Assembly (NCBI GenBank): GCA_024734495.1 | Contig: JALMQS010000030.1 | Coordinates: forward strand, 13,618,378 to 13,682,377 | Reading direction: 5' to 3' | Origin: Forficula auricularia | Lineage: Eukaryota > Arthropoda > Insecta > Dermaptera > Forficulidae | DNA length: 64,000 bases | Shown here: positions 45,590-57,600 of the stretch, in pieces | Layout of the letters: every line of letters begins with the position of its first letter | Numbering within the stretch: the first letter of the stretch is position 1 | Notes under the pieces: model-generated | Seen by the model: the letters and a program-made list of their open reading frames with translations, nothing else | What the model was told of the DNA's origin: nothing | Database searches by the model: none | Position numbers and translations under genes: made by a program

Positions 45590-46265
45590 TTATTTCATAC
45601 ACAAAAATTGCAAAATAATTATTAATTGTATCGCTTTTTCGCTTACGCTTGGATACTCCTTTTGACAGCGCAACCAAAAATTAATTTGTGGTACAGTTTC
45701 AAACACTTTTTTCAGATCGGTGTCGCATGAAATTTCAATTAAATTATCAACTTCTTGTTCACTAAGATTAAACATTTCTTTCTTTTCAATTTCGACAGAA
45801 AAAGGATCTTTAATCCACATATTACTTAATGAAATATCCGGAAAGTAGTCTTTAAAACTATTTATTAGCTCCGGACGATGTTCTTGAATTGAAACTGATA
45901 GTGTTTCTAAATGTGAAATCTCCTTCATCATAGTTTGCATGGGTTTCAATAAATTTATGTAATTTTTCAAAAGATTTTGAAAGTCGTTGTTTCCACAAAT
46001 CATTTTTTTAATTATTGCAGCGACTTTTTCCGATACTTTGAAAATATTTTAACCAAAGCCTTGCAAATTTAAATTCAATTCATTGAATGTATGGCAAATA
46101 TGTCGCATAAATAAGCTACTTTTATTAACCACTCAAAATCGTGGAATCTATCTTTAAATGGAAAAATAGCATCTTTTTTAGATGGTGGCTGTTCATTCAG
46201 AAATAACAAAGCTTCGTTTTTTAGCTCAAACAGTTTAAAACGTTTCCTTTTGAAAGCCGTCGTGA
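45590..46265 (-). pseudogene. hAT transposase remnant (ZBED/SCAND3/FAM200-type)
   Basis: The open part (45590-46003) reads SIQEHRPELINSFKDYFPDI, then WIKDPFSVEIEKK, LSEQEVDNLIEISCDTDLKK, then FWLRCQKEYPSVSEKAIQLI. This spacing (FPD-----W--(N/D)PF, LIE-S-D--LK, FW-----EYP-(L/V)S-KA) is that of hAT transposases related to SCAND3 and ZBED5. Upstream, after stops, NELNLNLQGFG and FELKNEALLFLNE match the same family. It is not functional. Confidence 0.85.
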
Positions 46266-46334
46266 ATTACAAAAGGAGGTGTTTATGATCACTCCCCATT
46301 TCCTTGCATAATTCGGTAAAAAGTCTGCTATTTA

Positions 46335-46541
46335 GAGCCAGTTGTATGTCGGTTGGTAAACTCTTTTTAAACGTTGACAAAGGGTAAAAACTTAGAATTC
46401 ACCTGGTGGCCGGCGGGATATCCAATCAGATGACACCCACGTTCATGTGATTGGCCATCCCATCAGGCACAAGGTGAATTCTAAGTTTTTACCCTTTGTC
46501 AACGTTTAAAAAGAGTTTACCAACCGACATACAACTGGCCC
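46335..46541. mobile_element. Harbinger-like MITE, copy 3
   Basis: A 207-bp foldback with ends GAGCCAGTTGTATGTCGGTT and, complemented, GGGCCAGTTGTATGTCGGTT. TTA flanks both ends (46332-46334 and 46542-46544). The arms pair through 'aaaacttagaattcacct' and CCAATCAGATGA. The family matches 29473 and 41360, but the inner arms have diverged. Confidence 0.88.
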
Positions 46542-46661
46542 TTAATGGACGAGATTTTATGTAGTTTACAAACTTGACACATTCTTCCAAAGTTACGTAA
46601 AAAATTTTACTTTATCCAATGCGAAGCAGATTAGTTTTTGGTACATATCGGCCCGCAAACA

Positions 46662-47122
46662 TTAGTACTTTAATATAAATTATCTTTTTATGTTTAGCTC
46701 CTTCGTATTAATAATAGAAAATTTTAAAATGGATAAATGAAATTTAATAAGTCGATCATGGTAGATCGTCCCTTGGGGATGTGATTTGACATGGAGATAC
46801 TATTTTTAAATATTTAACCACTTTTTAACTCTTGGACTGTCTCTCGTCGAATGTATTCTTTCTGGAACTGGTCCGTCAGGAATGGATAAGAACTGATCTA
46901 TTGTGATATGTTATCTGTGATTTCCCAGTGAAATGTATTGTTCAACCAAAAAAATTTTATAAACAAAAAATGTAAATAGGTCTGATGAGCCAAACAATGG
47001 CGAAACTAGTAACAATAATAAATAATTCAACATGAATATTTATTAAATTTCATTTATCCATTTCAAAATTTTCTATTATTAATACGAAGGAGCTAAACAT
47101 AAAAAGATAATTTATATTAATT
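46662..47122. repeat. Foldback with hammerhead-like motif, nested in hAT
   Basis: The left arm 'gctccttcgtattaataata' and 'aaatggataaatgaaattta' is complemented at 47045-47100. Between the arms, 46982-47011 on the plus strand reads CTGATGA, GCC-AAACAAT-GGC (stem II), GAAAC, TA, GTA. The core bases are complete and the cleavage triplet would be GTA. Stem I is weak in the bases I can see. Confidence 0.65.
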
Positions 47123-47620
47123 TCTCACTCCTAAACACTAAAATACTCTATTAGTACTTTATTTTAGTACTTTTTTAGTTTTTTCTAAATATCTTGAAAA
47201 TGATTTAACCAATGTTGATGAAATTTAATATGCTAATTAAGGACCTTGGGGATCACAAAAAAGGTTAAATAAAGTTTTTAGTAAAATTATATTTTAAAGT
47301 ACTTTACTCTAGAGTAAGATAGTACTTTTTCTAATTCTTTATTATTTTATTTTAAACATGGACCGCAAATAGGCAGTGATTAATAATGGAATAAAAATAT
47401 TGATATTTCAAATGATTTTGGATAAAGTTTAACAGCGTTGCAGTTTATTTCTTGTGTTTTTACAATTTTTTTTTCGGGACCCACACTTTGGGAAACGCTG
47501 CTCTATAATAAGATTTTTCCTTATTCTCTAGTTTTAATTCAAATTTAATTATAAAACTTCCAATTGATTTCCCTTATTTTGATAATCTCTGATCTGGTTT
47601 CGCTTACGGGAAATGACTAA

Positions 47621-47896
47621 TTGAATGTAATAGCCGTTCGGCTGGTGCGTGTAGTGCAGACCCTGACTGGCTGGCTAGTGTTGTCGTTGTCGTTTTCGAG
47701 GCAGAGGGGACTTCGGCTTCACCCCTCTGCCTGCCTTCTGACAGAGGCATTCGCCTCGACTCAACCAACGCTCAGTCTCAGCTTAGCACGAATTCACAGC
47801 GTTTTAGCTGATCGATGCAGAAATGAGTCATTGAGGTGTTCTTGTCTTGCCTTCACGCTTAATGCAATTGCCCAGGGGACTCGCAGAGCCGACATC
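47621..47896 (+). promoter_or_regulatory. GC-rich candidate internal promoter and leader
   Basis: GC rises sharply (GTCGTTGTCGTTTTCGAGGC, CGGCTTCACCCCTCTGCC). TCAGTC at 47772-47777 fits the arthropod initiator, with its A at 47774. Two tiny upstream ORFs (ATG CAG AAA TGA and ATG AGT CAT TGA) begin near 47815. The frame is open from 47621 to the donor at 47939 without another ATG. Confidence 0.4.
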
Positions 47897-47938
47897 ATGT
47901 TTTCCGGCGCGCATCATGTCCTTTACATGAAATATCAG
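47897..47938 (+). CDS. Candidate alternative first coding exon B
   Basis: ATG at 47897 opens 14 codons (MFSGAHHVLYMKYQ) to donor CAG|GTACCA at 47939, phase 0. Spliced to 61238 it would give MFSGAHHVLYMKYQ-VLEKER. The GC-rich, CpG-bearing context and the matching phase parallel candidate A at 33969. No transcript evidence is available from sequence. Confidence 0.42.
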
Positions 47939-48194
47939 GTACCAGAGAAAGACCTCTACCTCTCTCATTAACTGTATATTCTCAAATGAATGTTCACTTA
48001 AAATTCTATCTTTTCAGCGAATTGCCATGATAATAATTATTTATAGTATACAAAGATATTTACATAACCAAAATTTTTTTTTATTTAATGTCTAAAATAA
48101 TTTATTTGCTGTCAGCTTGATTTAGAATAAAATAGTAATAATTTTTAAGGAACTTGGTGTCGGTTCTAAGCAAAACATTTTAAATAAGAGTTCA

Positions 48195-49260
48195 TTAAAC
48201 TACTAGGTAGGTTTCACATAAATAAAACAAATGTGTTCTGAATTTTATCTCGATAAGCCGGGTGAGTTTTTTATCTTGAGACAGTCTTATAACTCAAAAA
48301 CAGTGCATTATATGGAAAAAAAAATTATTTATATCAAGGGGAAACTAAACTACGCTATCGTTTGTTGACTTAGAATAGGCTTTCAAGGGTATTTCAAGGT
48401 CAAGTTCTGTTTTTTAAATGGAAACCTATATTTTTCTTTACATAGCCTAAATTTACAAAAAAAACTGAACAACTTTCCTAAGAAATATTTTTTTATACAT
48501 TAAATAAAAAAAATATTAAATCAATTAGATCTCGAAAAAAATCCAAATGATAATTATTTTTAACAATTATTCAACTTAATTATCAAATAATAATGATCAA
48601 ATATTTAATTTTAAATAAATAATTTAATAATAATTAATCATTTAATAATTTTCCGACAATGTTCTGTGACATTCAAGAGTGTATCGCAAGTCTTCTGGAT
48701 GAAACAACAAACAACAAAAAAATGCTCCATTTTTATTATGGTAATACAATAATATAACTATCTACTGAATTGACACGAGAATAAAACTTTTTTAAACTCA
48801 AGAATTTTAAGTAGTTCTATTAATTAGAAAATAATCTCTTAAATCTGTGTATAATGAAGTTTTAAGATAATTATAAACACTTATTTTCATTGTTGTGACT
48901 TTTCAATTTAATAATTTTTTTGAGATCTGATTGATTTAATATTTTTTTTATTTGATGTCGTATAAAAAATAGTTCTTATGAAAGTTGTTCAATTTTTTTT
49001 ATAGATTGAAGAAATATAAAGAAAAATATAGGTTTCTATTTAAAAAACAGAACTTGAACTGGAAATCCCCTTGAAAGCTTGTTCTGGGTTGACAAACAAT
49101 AGTGTAGTTTAGTTTTCCCCTTAATATAAATAAACTTTTATTTGAAACTTTTTTTCATAAAATGTACCGTTTTTGAGTTATAGGACTGTCTCAAGATAAA
49201 AAACTCATCTGGTATATTTTTTTTTTTATGTGAAACCTACCTAGTAGTTTAATCAACTCA
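48195..49260. repeat. About 1.05-kb foldback element
   Basis: The left arm begins 'ttcattaaactactaggtag', then 'cttgagacagtcttataact' and 'aaacagaacttg' in complement. The right arm ends 'ctacctagtagtttaatcaa'. The arms are about 290 bp and noticeably diverged (roughly 80% by eye). The centre (48480-49000) is AT-rich and non-coding. Confidence 0.75.
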
Positions 49261-49261
49261 T

Positions 49262-49640
49262 ATAAAATAATACTTTTAAAACAAACTAAATTTACACATA
49301 TGTAATATGTTTCATTTAGATGCTTAAAAAGTTTTTCTTGTCAAAAATAGCAGAATTGTTAATCGCGCTTAAGTACAAATCAAAGAGAGTGTCCTCTGTT
49401 ATAATACAGTATATTTATTTACACCAAACAGAAAAGATGAGTATACTTGTGTCCATTCTATACTCACAGATAAAGATTATTTATTTATTTATTATTATTA
49501 TTATTAGTTTTTGTATATACAAAATTAATATTACAATTCAATACAAGGATTAAGAAATATAAATTAGAACAATACAAAAAGCAAGCATTCCCTTCATTTT
49601 CTTCCCTCTCCTAAGACTTCATTCAATGGAGATATTTCAT
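49262..49640. other. AT-rich sequence with dispersed-repeat piece
   Basis: 'agtgtcctctgttataatac' and TTATTATTATTATTAG (about 49490) were noted. The 77-codon frame at 49320-49553 lacks any recognisable domain. Confidence 0.35.
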
Positions 49641-49649
49641 TCTCAAAAA

Positions 49650-49790
49650 AAAACTCAAGATAAAGTCCAAGTCTTCGAAACTATAGTCTTTAACAAAGAA
49701 AATTTAATTTATTTACGTATATGTATTTATTTATATTTATGTCTATGTGTATATAAGTATATATTGATTTGCATCAAAGAGATTCTCTTT
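49650..49790 (+). repeat. Decayed hammerhead-type repeat
   Basis: 'gataaagtccaagtcttcga' then AACTATAGTCTTT keeps the 3' core GAAAC-TATA-GTC, but CTGATGA is lost. It is followed by AAATTTAATTTATTTACGTA, as in the copies at 854 and 19835. Confidence 0.5.
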
Positions 49791-49989
49791 GATTAGGCCT
49801 TGAGTTTAAATGCAATTAAAAATCCCAAAATACTGTATCTCAGTCGAATGGCAACCTCAATTAAATAAACTGCAACGGATCGTTGCTAAACTTTATCCAA
49901 AGTCATTTGAAATATTGATATTTTTATTCCTTTATTATTAATCAGATATCACTTGCTATTTGGAGACCATGTTGACTTAAATTCAAAAA

Positions 49990-50360
49990 TAGTGATCAAT
50001 TCTCATGTAATACTCGAGGAATAACCATTCTTCATTGGACTTTAAAAGTTTCGGTTATTATTATTGGTAACCATTGGTGTGAAGACATGGAGGAATCGAC
50101 TTAAAATCAAAAATAGCCAAAAATAATCGATTCTCATCTAATACTTGAGGAATAATAATTCTACATTGGATTTTTGACGTTTCGATTATTATTGGTAACC
50201 ATTGCTGAAGACATGGAGGAATCGACTTAAAATCAAACATAATAATCGATTCTTATATAATACTAGAAGAATAATCTTATTGAATTCCATTTTTGATGTT
50301 TTGACTATCAATGGTAACCTCTACTGAAAACGTGGAAGAATCGACTTAAAGTCAAATAAA
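49990..50360 (+). repeat. Tandem repeat, about 3 units of 119-127 bp
   Basis: The landmark GGTAACC recurs at 50067, 50194 and 50313. Each is followed by a 'gaagacatggaggaatcgac'-like segment and 'ttaaaatcaaa'. The units are about 85% alike by eye. Confidence 0.8.
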
Positions 50361-50399
50361 CTAAATTCTTTTTTGGTAAATAACTCAAGTTTGAGTCCA

Positions 50400-52270
50400 T
50401 GGGTTCCGTAGTCTTTACCTGAGGACCCTTTGAAGTCGCGCTTGCCGTGAGACCGATTACAATACTTTCCTCATACTTCGCTATAAAGTAAAAAGGATTG
50501 AACTTGGATTGTTACAGGCAAATTTTATGAATATCTTATGTAAAACTTAAAAAAAAAAATGTTTGTTTTTTTTAGTATCCTACAAATACGAAAATGATAT
50601 CTCTTTCTTGAGTGCTATCACAATCACAAAATGGACTGTCTCTTATTTTAAATTGAAATCATTTTCTAGGGTTCCTACATGATCCATTCATTCTCAGACA
50701 AATAAATTTTCATTTATTTACGTATATGTATTTAACAATTGAAATAATGAGCTTCTATATAACCGACTGTCATAAATCCAAGGCATGAAAGAGTAAAAGT
50801 GGTTAACACTTAACTCTGATGAAGTATTAAAAAATACTGTTATAGAACATATATATATTAATATTGTTATTGTATCTATAAGGATATCAAAATCATTAGG
50901 CGGAATTCGAAAAAATTATCCATTTTTTAAATTTCATCACAAACAAAATAAATAGTGTTCCAAGCTATTTTATGAAAATCTTTAATTGCTAGAAATACCT
51001 CTTTAGGAATCCATACTTAATATCAATTTGTTTCAATTATCTTAAAATTATTTATTTATTCCATAATAATAAAAGTAATTTTAAATCCATCTATTAAAAT
51101 TTGAAACTTATAAATAAGATTTAGGTACATAAGAATGAATAGCTAGAACTTAATCATAACATAAATAATAGAATAAAAACCTAATTACCAAACCTATCGG
51201 ACTAGATATCTTTTACATTAGAGAAGAAAACAACTATTATAGTAATGTCAATTTAAATTTAAGTATTATCCTTGACATGATTAAAATATAAAAGCGATAT
51301 CTACAAATGAACCTATTGTTAGATTATAATACATTAATATTATATAGTTTTTTATTTTTTTCTATCTAATTTACAATTATTTTAATAATATTTATTTATC
51401 TTCTTTTGGGACATTTTCTCTTCGATCACCAAAAAATTTTCTCTCCGTTGTAATCTCTTCAAAAATTATTCACTGTGGTAGCTTCCCGTTGCCTTCCCCT
51501 AAATTTATTTGATTATCAACAATGAAAATTTGCTGCTTAGGTGCTTGTTAAGTGAGTGCTCAAAGTATTATATGCTAGTCGCGCCTTTAATATATAATAT
51601 ACTTATCTATTTTTTTATCGAAATACTATATATATTTTATCGTTAATTTTTTCCTTAGAAGAGATCATTTTTATATTTAGAAATAAAATATATTTGTGTT
51701 CAGAAGCTAAAATACCCCTTCTTAGAAAATTTGAAAAGTATAAAATTTATTTTATTTGTTCTTAATTTTTCTTAATTTAAATTTTGAAAAAATAAAAATA
51801 AAAAACAAAACTCCTCCTCGGAAAAATTCCTTCTTAAAGAAAAGTTTAATAATTTTCTAGTTCAAGCTAAAAGTCTCCTTTAAAAGCTAAAAAATAAATT
51901 CACATTAAAAAAAAATATTTATCAAGGAATATTTATTTATTTGCTCGGGGCATTCATTTCTTTTACAAATAAACTTCAAATGTTTATAAATGTCTCCAAC
52001 CATCCATTAGTCTATATTTGAAATACCTTCAGAGCACGAGTAGATTTCCATTTGTACCCCTTCTATCTTTCCTTATCCTGTTTAGATTACATTATAGGAC
52101 TAATAATTAATCAGTTTGTTAAACTAACATTTTTTCTTATATACAAATCTTGAAAGAAATTACTTTTTAAATCAGCCCCTCAATAAAATCAACAGATTCA
52201 AATTAACCACCTATAATATCACAATCTAATAAAAGTCTTTCAGGATTACTATACCTACGATAACTTGAGA
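50400..52270. other. Unassigned AT-rich sequence
   Basis: 'gtagcttcccgttgccttcc' at about 51478 recurs as 'tggttttccgttgccttccc' at about 61646, so both are fragments of one dispersed repeat. No exon was recognised. Confidence 0.4.
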
Positions 52271-52279
52271 AAGCAAACA

Positions 52280-52470
52280 CATAGAAAGTTCATTCTGGTG
52301 CCAAAATGTTTGTATTTCCAATTATAAGAACTAATTGTATTTTTGAAATTCCAAATGAAAGGAAGGAATTGGTTGAATCATGATATGGGGATCTCTTTAA
52401 TAATTGTACTTAATCAACTGAAATTTGGCATAAAAATTGTATTGATATGGTCTTCCAACTACTATGGTGC
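52280..52470 (+). repeat. Dispersed AT-rich repeat (same family as 6040-6260)
   Basis: 'ttcattctggtgccaaaatg' and 'tttgtatttccaattataag' match 36285-36320 and 57165-57200. Confidence 0.45.
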
Positions 52471-52959
52471 CGAATTTTTACGCAAATTATTCTCAGAAAA
52501 AAGGCGTTGAAATTGTACAAATCTACAGAAATTTTCGACAGCCTATCAAAGTTTTTCCCTAATTCGTGTTTTAAAATCAACAATAAACTATATAAAAAAA
52601 AAAAATAGTATTTTGCAAATCTTAAGTAAATATTAATTTTTGATAGTACTGTAATAAATTTATGACATTTATGAAATTTATATATCCAAAACAGACTAGA
52701 TTGATATAATAAAGTTACCATAAATATTAGAGATTTTTCGAACTACTATACTGTCACATATTTCTATTTTTATTAAGACTAGAAAATTTTTCTGCCGAAA
52801 TATGAATGTTTTCTTTTCGATTAAACGTAGATAATAGATTAATTATAATTATAATAATTAATCTATTATTTTAATTAATTATTTTATATTTCATTATGTA
52901 TTTTATTAATATTTATATCAGTGAGATAGTATAATTTATGTAGATATTTTTTACTCATT

Positions 52960-53260
52960 CATAACATGACCTAACCTTGACTCGACTAAAAATGCTTTAA
53001 TCAAAGCGCACAGAGTGCGCAGGCCATGTTCGAGCATTGACTTACATTATTTATGGTACACGAACCATTTTTAGCCACTTTCGACCCCCTGCAGCTCAAA
53101 ACCCATTTAAAATACAGAGCTGAAATTATACACATGTAATTATGTAATCCATCTTGAAAAGAGTACAAATTTCAATAATATAGCTTAAATATTCCGAGAT
53201 ATGGACCTGAGAAAATATCTAGTTTTCCCACTTACTCACTCACTCACTGACAGGTCATCA
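52960..53260. repeat. Leader of the 53.3-kb tandem block
   Basis: 'gcgcacagagtgcgcaggcc', 'gaccccctgcagctcaaaac' and a TCACTCACTCACTGACAGGT motif precede the tandem array directly. Together they may be one repeat element. Confidence 0.4.
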
Positions 53261-53269
53261 AAAACTATA

Positions 53270-53850
53270 GCGTAATTATTCCAGGATCATAAAATTTCGC
53301 ATGCTAGTAGATTTTGGGACACAAATAAAGGAAAAATTCCAAAAACCTCTTTCAACCCCTAAAATGGGGGGGGTGAAATTTGTAGTGTAAATTTCCATCT
53401 ATTATATATGAAATGATCCTAGGATGCTAAAATTTGGTATCTTGGTAGAGTTTCGGGCATTAATTAAGGTGAAAATATTTGCACAAAAACTTTACTACTA
53501 TTAACCCCTAAAATAAAAGACTGAGGAATGTAGTGTAAATTTACATCTATTAAATATGAAATGAACCTAGGATGCTAAAATTTGACATAATATTAGAGTT
53601 TGGAGTAATAATAAAGGAAAAATACGAAAAACCCAGACTTTCTCTCTTTCAACCCCTAAAATGAAGGGGTGAAGATTGTAGAGTAAATTTGGATCTATTA
53701 TATATGAAATTAATGCTAAATAAAGTATGCTCAAATTTGGCATAATAGTACGTAGAGTTTGGGGATTAATAAAAGTAAAAATTAATCACACAAACTTTAC
53801 TACCCTTAACCTTTAAAATGATAACGTAAAAATGTAGGTTAAATTAACTC
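53270..53850 (+). repeat. Tandem repeat, four diverged units of about 145-160 bp
   Basis: AACCCCTAAAAT recurs at about 53355, 53505 and 53649, with AACCTTTAAAAT at about 53809. 'aggatgctaaaatttggtat' and 'tgtagtgtaaatttccatct' mark each unit. It is non-coding. Confidence 0.8.
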
Positions 53851-53859
53851 TTTCAAAAA

Positions 53860-54780
53860 AGTAAATAAATAAATAAAAATAAAAAGCTACATTATTAGTT
53901 TACAAAAAGAAGGGAAATCCCACCCAAAACATGTGTGTGAAAAAACATTCCAAGAGTGTTTTAGCAGTTTCCCTTAGATCTCGTAAGTTCAGAAAACCCT
54001 AATTTTTTTTAATAAATTTATAATTAATACCAAAAACTATTTTTTTCTAATAATTTATCATCATTATATGAACTAAATTTAACGCTTCCAAGTAATTTAT
54101 AAAAGATACACGTTTTATCCTGAACGTTTTCTTCTGATGATTTATATTCATAAATTTTCTTTAGTATTCTATGTCGTATCTCATCCTCTGTATGTATTAT
54201 TACAGCCTTTTAAGTTTTAAAATTTAATCGATAATTTCTATCCTGGTCGTAGCAACAGGGAAAAATGTCATAGTTCAACTTTCCGAAATTTTAAAAAACA
54301 AATTTAATTTATTAAAATAAAAACAAAACAAAAAACACCCTATAACAATAACACTTAGTTCTAATTTTACCGAAATCATATTTCTGTTATTTTGTTTTTC
54401 TTGGGCTGTTAAGTTTCAGGATTCTGGTCCACACAATGTATTATAAAATTCGGTCTTAGTTTATTTTCTTTGTTTAAAATTGACCTCTTAATTGCGACTA
54501 TCAACCATACAAATTTCTGTAAATTATTTTTCTGGTCTTTAAAAGACTTATACGATATTTCACAACTTCGGTATGTGAACGTGTTCTAATGTAATTTTCA
54601 ATTAGTATTTTCGTTCTGAAATCAAATTCCAATAATCATTAATATTCTTAGTCAATATTTTCATAGTTTGCTCTCTCTAAAACAGCCTGTGGCCCGGAAA
54701 CCTCCTAAATGCAGCTCAAAACATTCACACTCAAATAAAATTAAAATAACTATAGGAAATGATTAAGATGATGGATGATT
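53860..54780. other. Unassigned AT-rich sequence
   Basis: No supported feature. Confidence 0.4.
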
Positions 54781-54786
54781 TTATTA

Positions 54787-55420
54787 TGTTTGGCTCGAAG
54801 GGTTAGTTGGAAAGAGATTTGCCGGGCTTGGATGGGAGATAATCTTCAGAGATTATAATTTCTATTGGCGGCGTTAGAGTCAGAAAAATGCTATTGTAAA
54901 TAAGAATTTGCACTAGGCAGTTGAAAATATACTTTTTAAATAATGGCACTAGGCCCGCTTGCTTCTTCGTTACAGAACGTGTATACAAATTACTTCTTAG
55001 ACACAAGCCGTTTCGTTCCAAATCGTTCCAAGGTGATCGCAGTCACCCCGGAGAGCTGCCTCACTCAATGAGTTTCAACCAGTGACAACTCACCCATGAC
55101 AACTGAATGATAACAACTGAATTCGCTTCGAGAAGCAGGCTTCTTTTATAACCCTTGCTCTAATTAGCAATTAAGCTGATTGGTTAATTCTTCCCGCGTT
55201 TTAGGTGACGTAAGCATAATTTTTGGCGCGCTGGCTTTTTTTATAAAAGGGGCTTGTTCCTGCTGCTCGCCTATCATTTCATCGAAGGATTCTGACGGGC
55301 AAACGTTTTTCTCAAGGCGAAAATGAATCTTTATTTTCAAAAGCATTTTACATTGAAAGGAGCGGAGAATAAAATCCCACATAACTATCTTTTTATTTTG
55401 AATATTGTCAGTAGCCATCA
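54787..55420 (-). mobile_element. Candidate solo LTR with TATA-box promoter
   Basis: Read on the minus strand, the block starts TGATGGCTACTGACAATATT and ends GAGCCAAACA, giving TG...CA-type ends. TTATAAAAG at about 55142-55150 precedes 'attcagttgttatcattcag' by roughly 20-30 bp, like a core promoter plus initiator. GC is higher than the flanks. No clean target duplication was seen and no internal region or second LTR is present, so it could be another promoter-bearing repeat. The short frames inside are not recognisable proteins. Confidence 0.35.
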
Positions 55421-55429
55421 TAATGTTGC

Positions 55430-57050
55430 TATCATATCCATGTGGTCCAGAAAAAAGTTGCGTTGATTGTCGGGTCTGAATTGGGTCAAGAATTTTAGGC
55501 TAACAATTTGAAATTAATTTATTTTGATTTGACTCTTTTCTGGGTATTTAGATGCAATATTGTTTGAAAATCAATCAAATGAAATCAATAGAAATATTGA
55601 TTATAATTTATTAATCGAACCACATATGGTATATATGTATATGTATATATTGAATGAAATGAGATAGTTTCTCTAACCCTTATAATAGTGTTGTTTGTTC
55701 TATTAAATTACCATGTGACCTATATTTTCTCTTTATCTCTAGTGAGATAAATAGTGAATAACCTAAAAAAAAGAGGAGAAGTGTTTTTTTTATCATTCAC
55801 TGAAATTTTAAACGGTTAAAAAAACAGTAGCCTCGCCGATATTTGATGGGAACCATCAAAATAAAGTATTCAACTAGTCTTTTTTTATAGACAAGAGGAA
55901 ACTATATAATAATAATAATAATATCTACTAAAAAGTGATAAAAAATAAATAAATACACATGTATGGATAAGTAATTTATCCCAAAAGTTATTTTAAGAGA
56001 ATTTAGCTGTATATGCGTGTGGGTTTAAACAATTTTCTTGATAGACGGTAAACCACTGAAATCGGAATTTATGAACTTTTGACTAAAAAAAGTAAATGAC
56101 AAAAATATGCTCCTTTTTTTGTGTCCGAAATTTCTCGAACAAAGCTTCAATATTTTTGATAAATAAATTCATTCAATACAAGGCTATTTATTCTATAATA
56201 AAACTTTTTACGATAAATAGTATACTCGTACAAATGATTTTTCACAGATATTAATTATTTATTATCAAGGAAATATATTATATTTTATATAAGATATAAA
56301 CAAATAAAATGATTAATCATTCTAAATGTATTCTGTAATCGAAATTTCTTTATTGGAGGTCCTTTTTTAATTAATTAATTTATTATCAATGTTCACTTAA
56401 AATTTTTAAAATTTTCGAAATATTTGGTAAAGTTTACATTTTTGAAAGATTTAAAAATTATTATCTAAATTTTTGATAAAAAAAATGTAAATATTATTCC
56501 TAAAAAATATATATTATATAAAAGCAACTTTACGATTTAAATTTATTTGAAGAATTCAACTTGTCATTGACCTAATCCTTGACATTAGTAGTATTTTATC
56601 TGAATTAACAGTAGGAATACTTTTGTAAGATTTGGAATTAACATTTATTATATCATTGTAAATATCTTTAAAGATTATTTTGATGATCAGATTAGGTAGT
56701 GAGTTTTTGGCTTCGATGCTCTCCTTCCATACTTCTTTCCAGTGACTTGATAACTAGAGTCGTAACCTTGTTTATAAGTGTATTCAATTTAAGTTTGTAG
56801 TTTAAGCCAAAAAATATTTAAATTAAAGAAGCTTTTTTCTAGCTCATATATTTTGTTGTGGTGAAAATGTCGCGTATTTAACTCGCACAACAGTTAGTAT
56901 TATACAAAATGTGTTCTTCATCAGTAATAAGACCGTTTTCATTTAATATTTACATTCTTGTCCCGAAAATTTTAGATAAACAAAATTAAATAAATATTTC
57001 TGAATTAGAGTCCATTACCGAAAATGTTCAAATCTTTTTCTCTTATTCTC
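55430..57050. other. Unassigned AT-rich sequence
   Basis: No supported feature. Microsatellites include TAATAATAATAATAAT at about 55906-55921. Confidence 0.4.
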
Positions 57051-57059
57051 GTTTAAAAA

Positions 57060-57600
57060 ATTTTGAAACCTTTTGAAAAACATTTTCAAACATTACTTTT
57101 TTCGGAATGACTGTATCTGGATTCCGAAACACATTATAAGTTGAAAACAGAAGCTGATAAAAAGTTGATTCTAGTGCTAAAATGTTTCTATTTTCGAAGT
57201 TTCTTTTTGTCCGAGAGTACTAGAATTTTTATAAATTAAAGGAGACAATAAAAGAGTGTGTCTTCTGCTGAAAAATAAATTTTTCTTGTCTCCTTTAAGT
57301 TTCTATTTTATTCATTCAAAAATTTTATATTTTTCATACGCCTATTTATGAAATGACTGAAATATAAAGAAAAGTAATTTCCAAACATAATTTTTTTCCC
57401 CACCTGACTGAATTTTTGATTCAGTCCAAAAACTGAAGTTGAGAGTGAGTAGATACAAAAAAGTTTGTATTTCAAAACGAAGAAATAGGATTAGATTTTG
57501 GGCTTTCTAGCCTTCAGAACTCTCGAATCAAAAAAATATTGAATCGTTTATGAGAGCTTATGAACGATCAAAGCTGAAATTTAGCACACAAGTTTAAATT
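57060..57600 (+). repeat. Two dispersed AT-rich repeat copies
   Basis: 'acattttcaaacattacttt' and 'gattctagtgctaaaatgtt' (about 57080-57190) and 'ttagattttgggctttctag' (about 57491) repeat the family of 6040-6260. Confidence 0.5.

Larger units (their letters stand above)
45457..47500 (-). mobile_element. hAT relic, 2.04 kb, with two nested foldbacks
   Basis: The ends are CAGCGTTTCCCAAACTTTTT and, complemented, CAGCGTTTCCCAAAGTGTGG. The 8-bp flanks are CTTTATAA (45449-45456) and CTCTATAA (47501-47508). Transposase remnants lie on the minus strand. A Harbinger-like MITE (46335-46541) and a hammerhead-bearing foldback (46662-47122) have inserted into it. Confidence 0.87.

Noticed and set aside
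50815..50855. Hammerhead candidate (CTGATGA with perfect AGTATT/AATACT hairpin)
   Set aside because: The hairpin is good but the GAAAC box is absent (GTTATAG), so the core cannot form.
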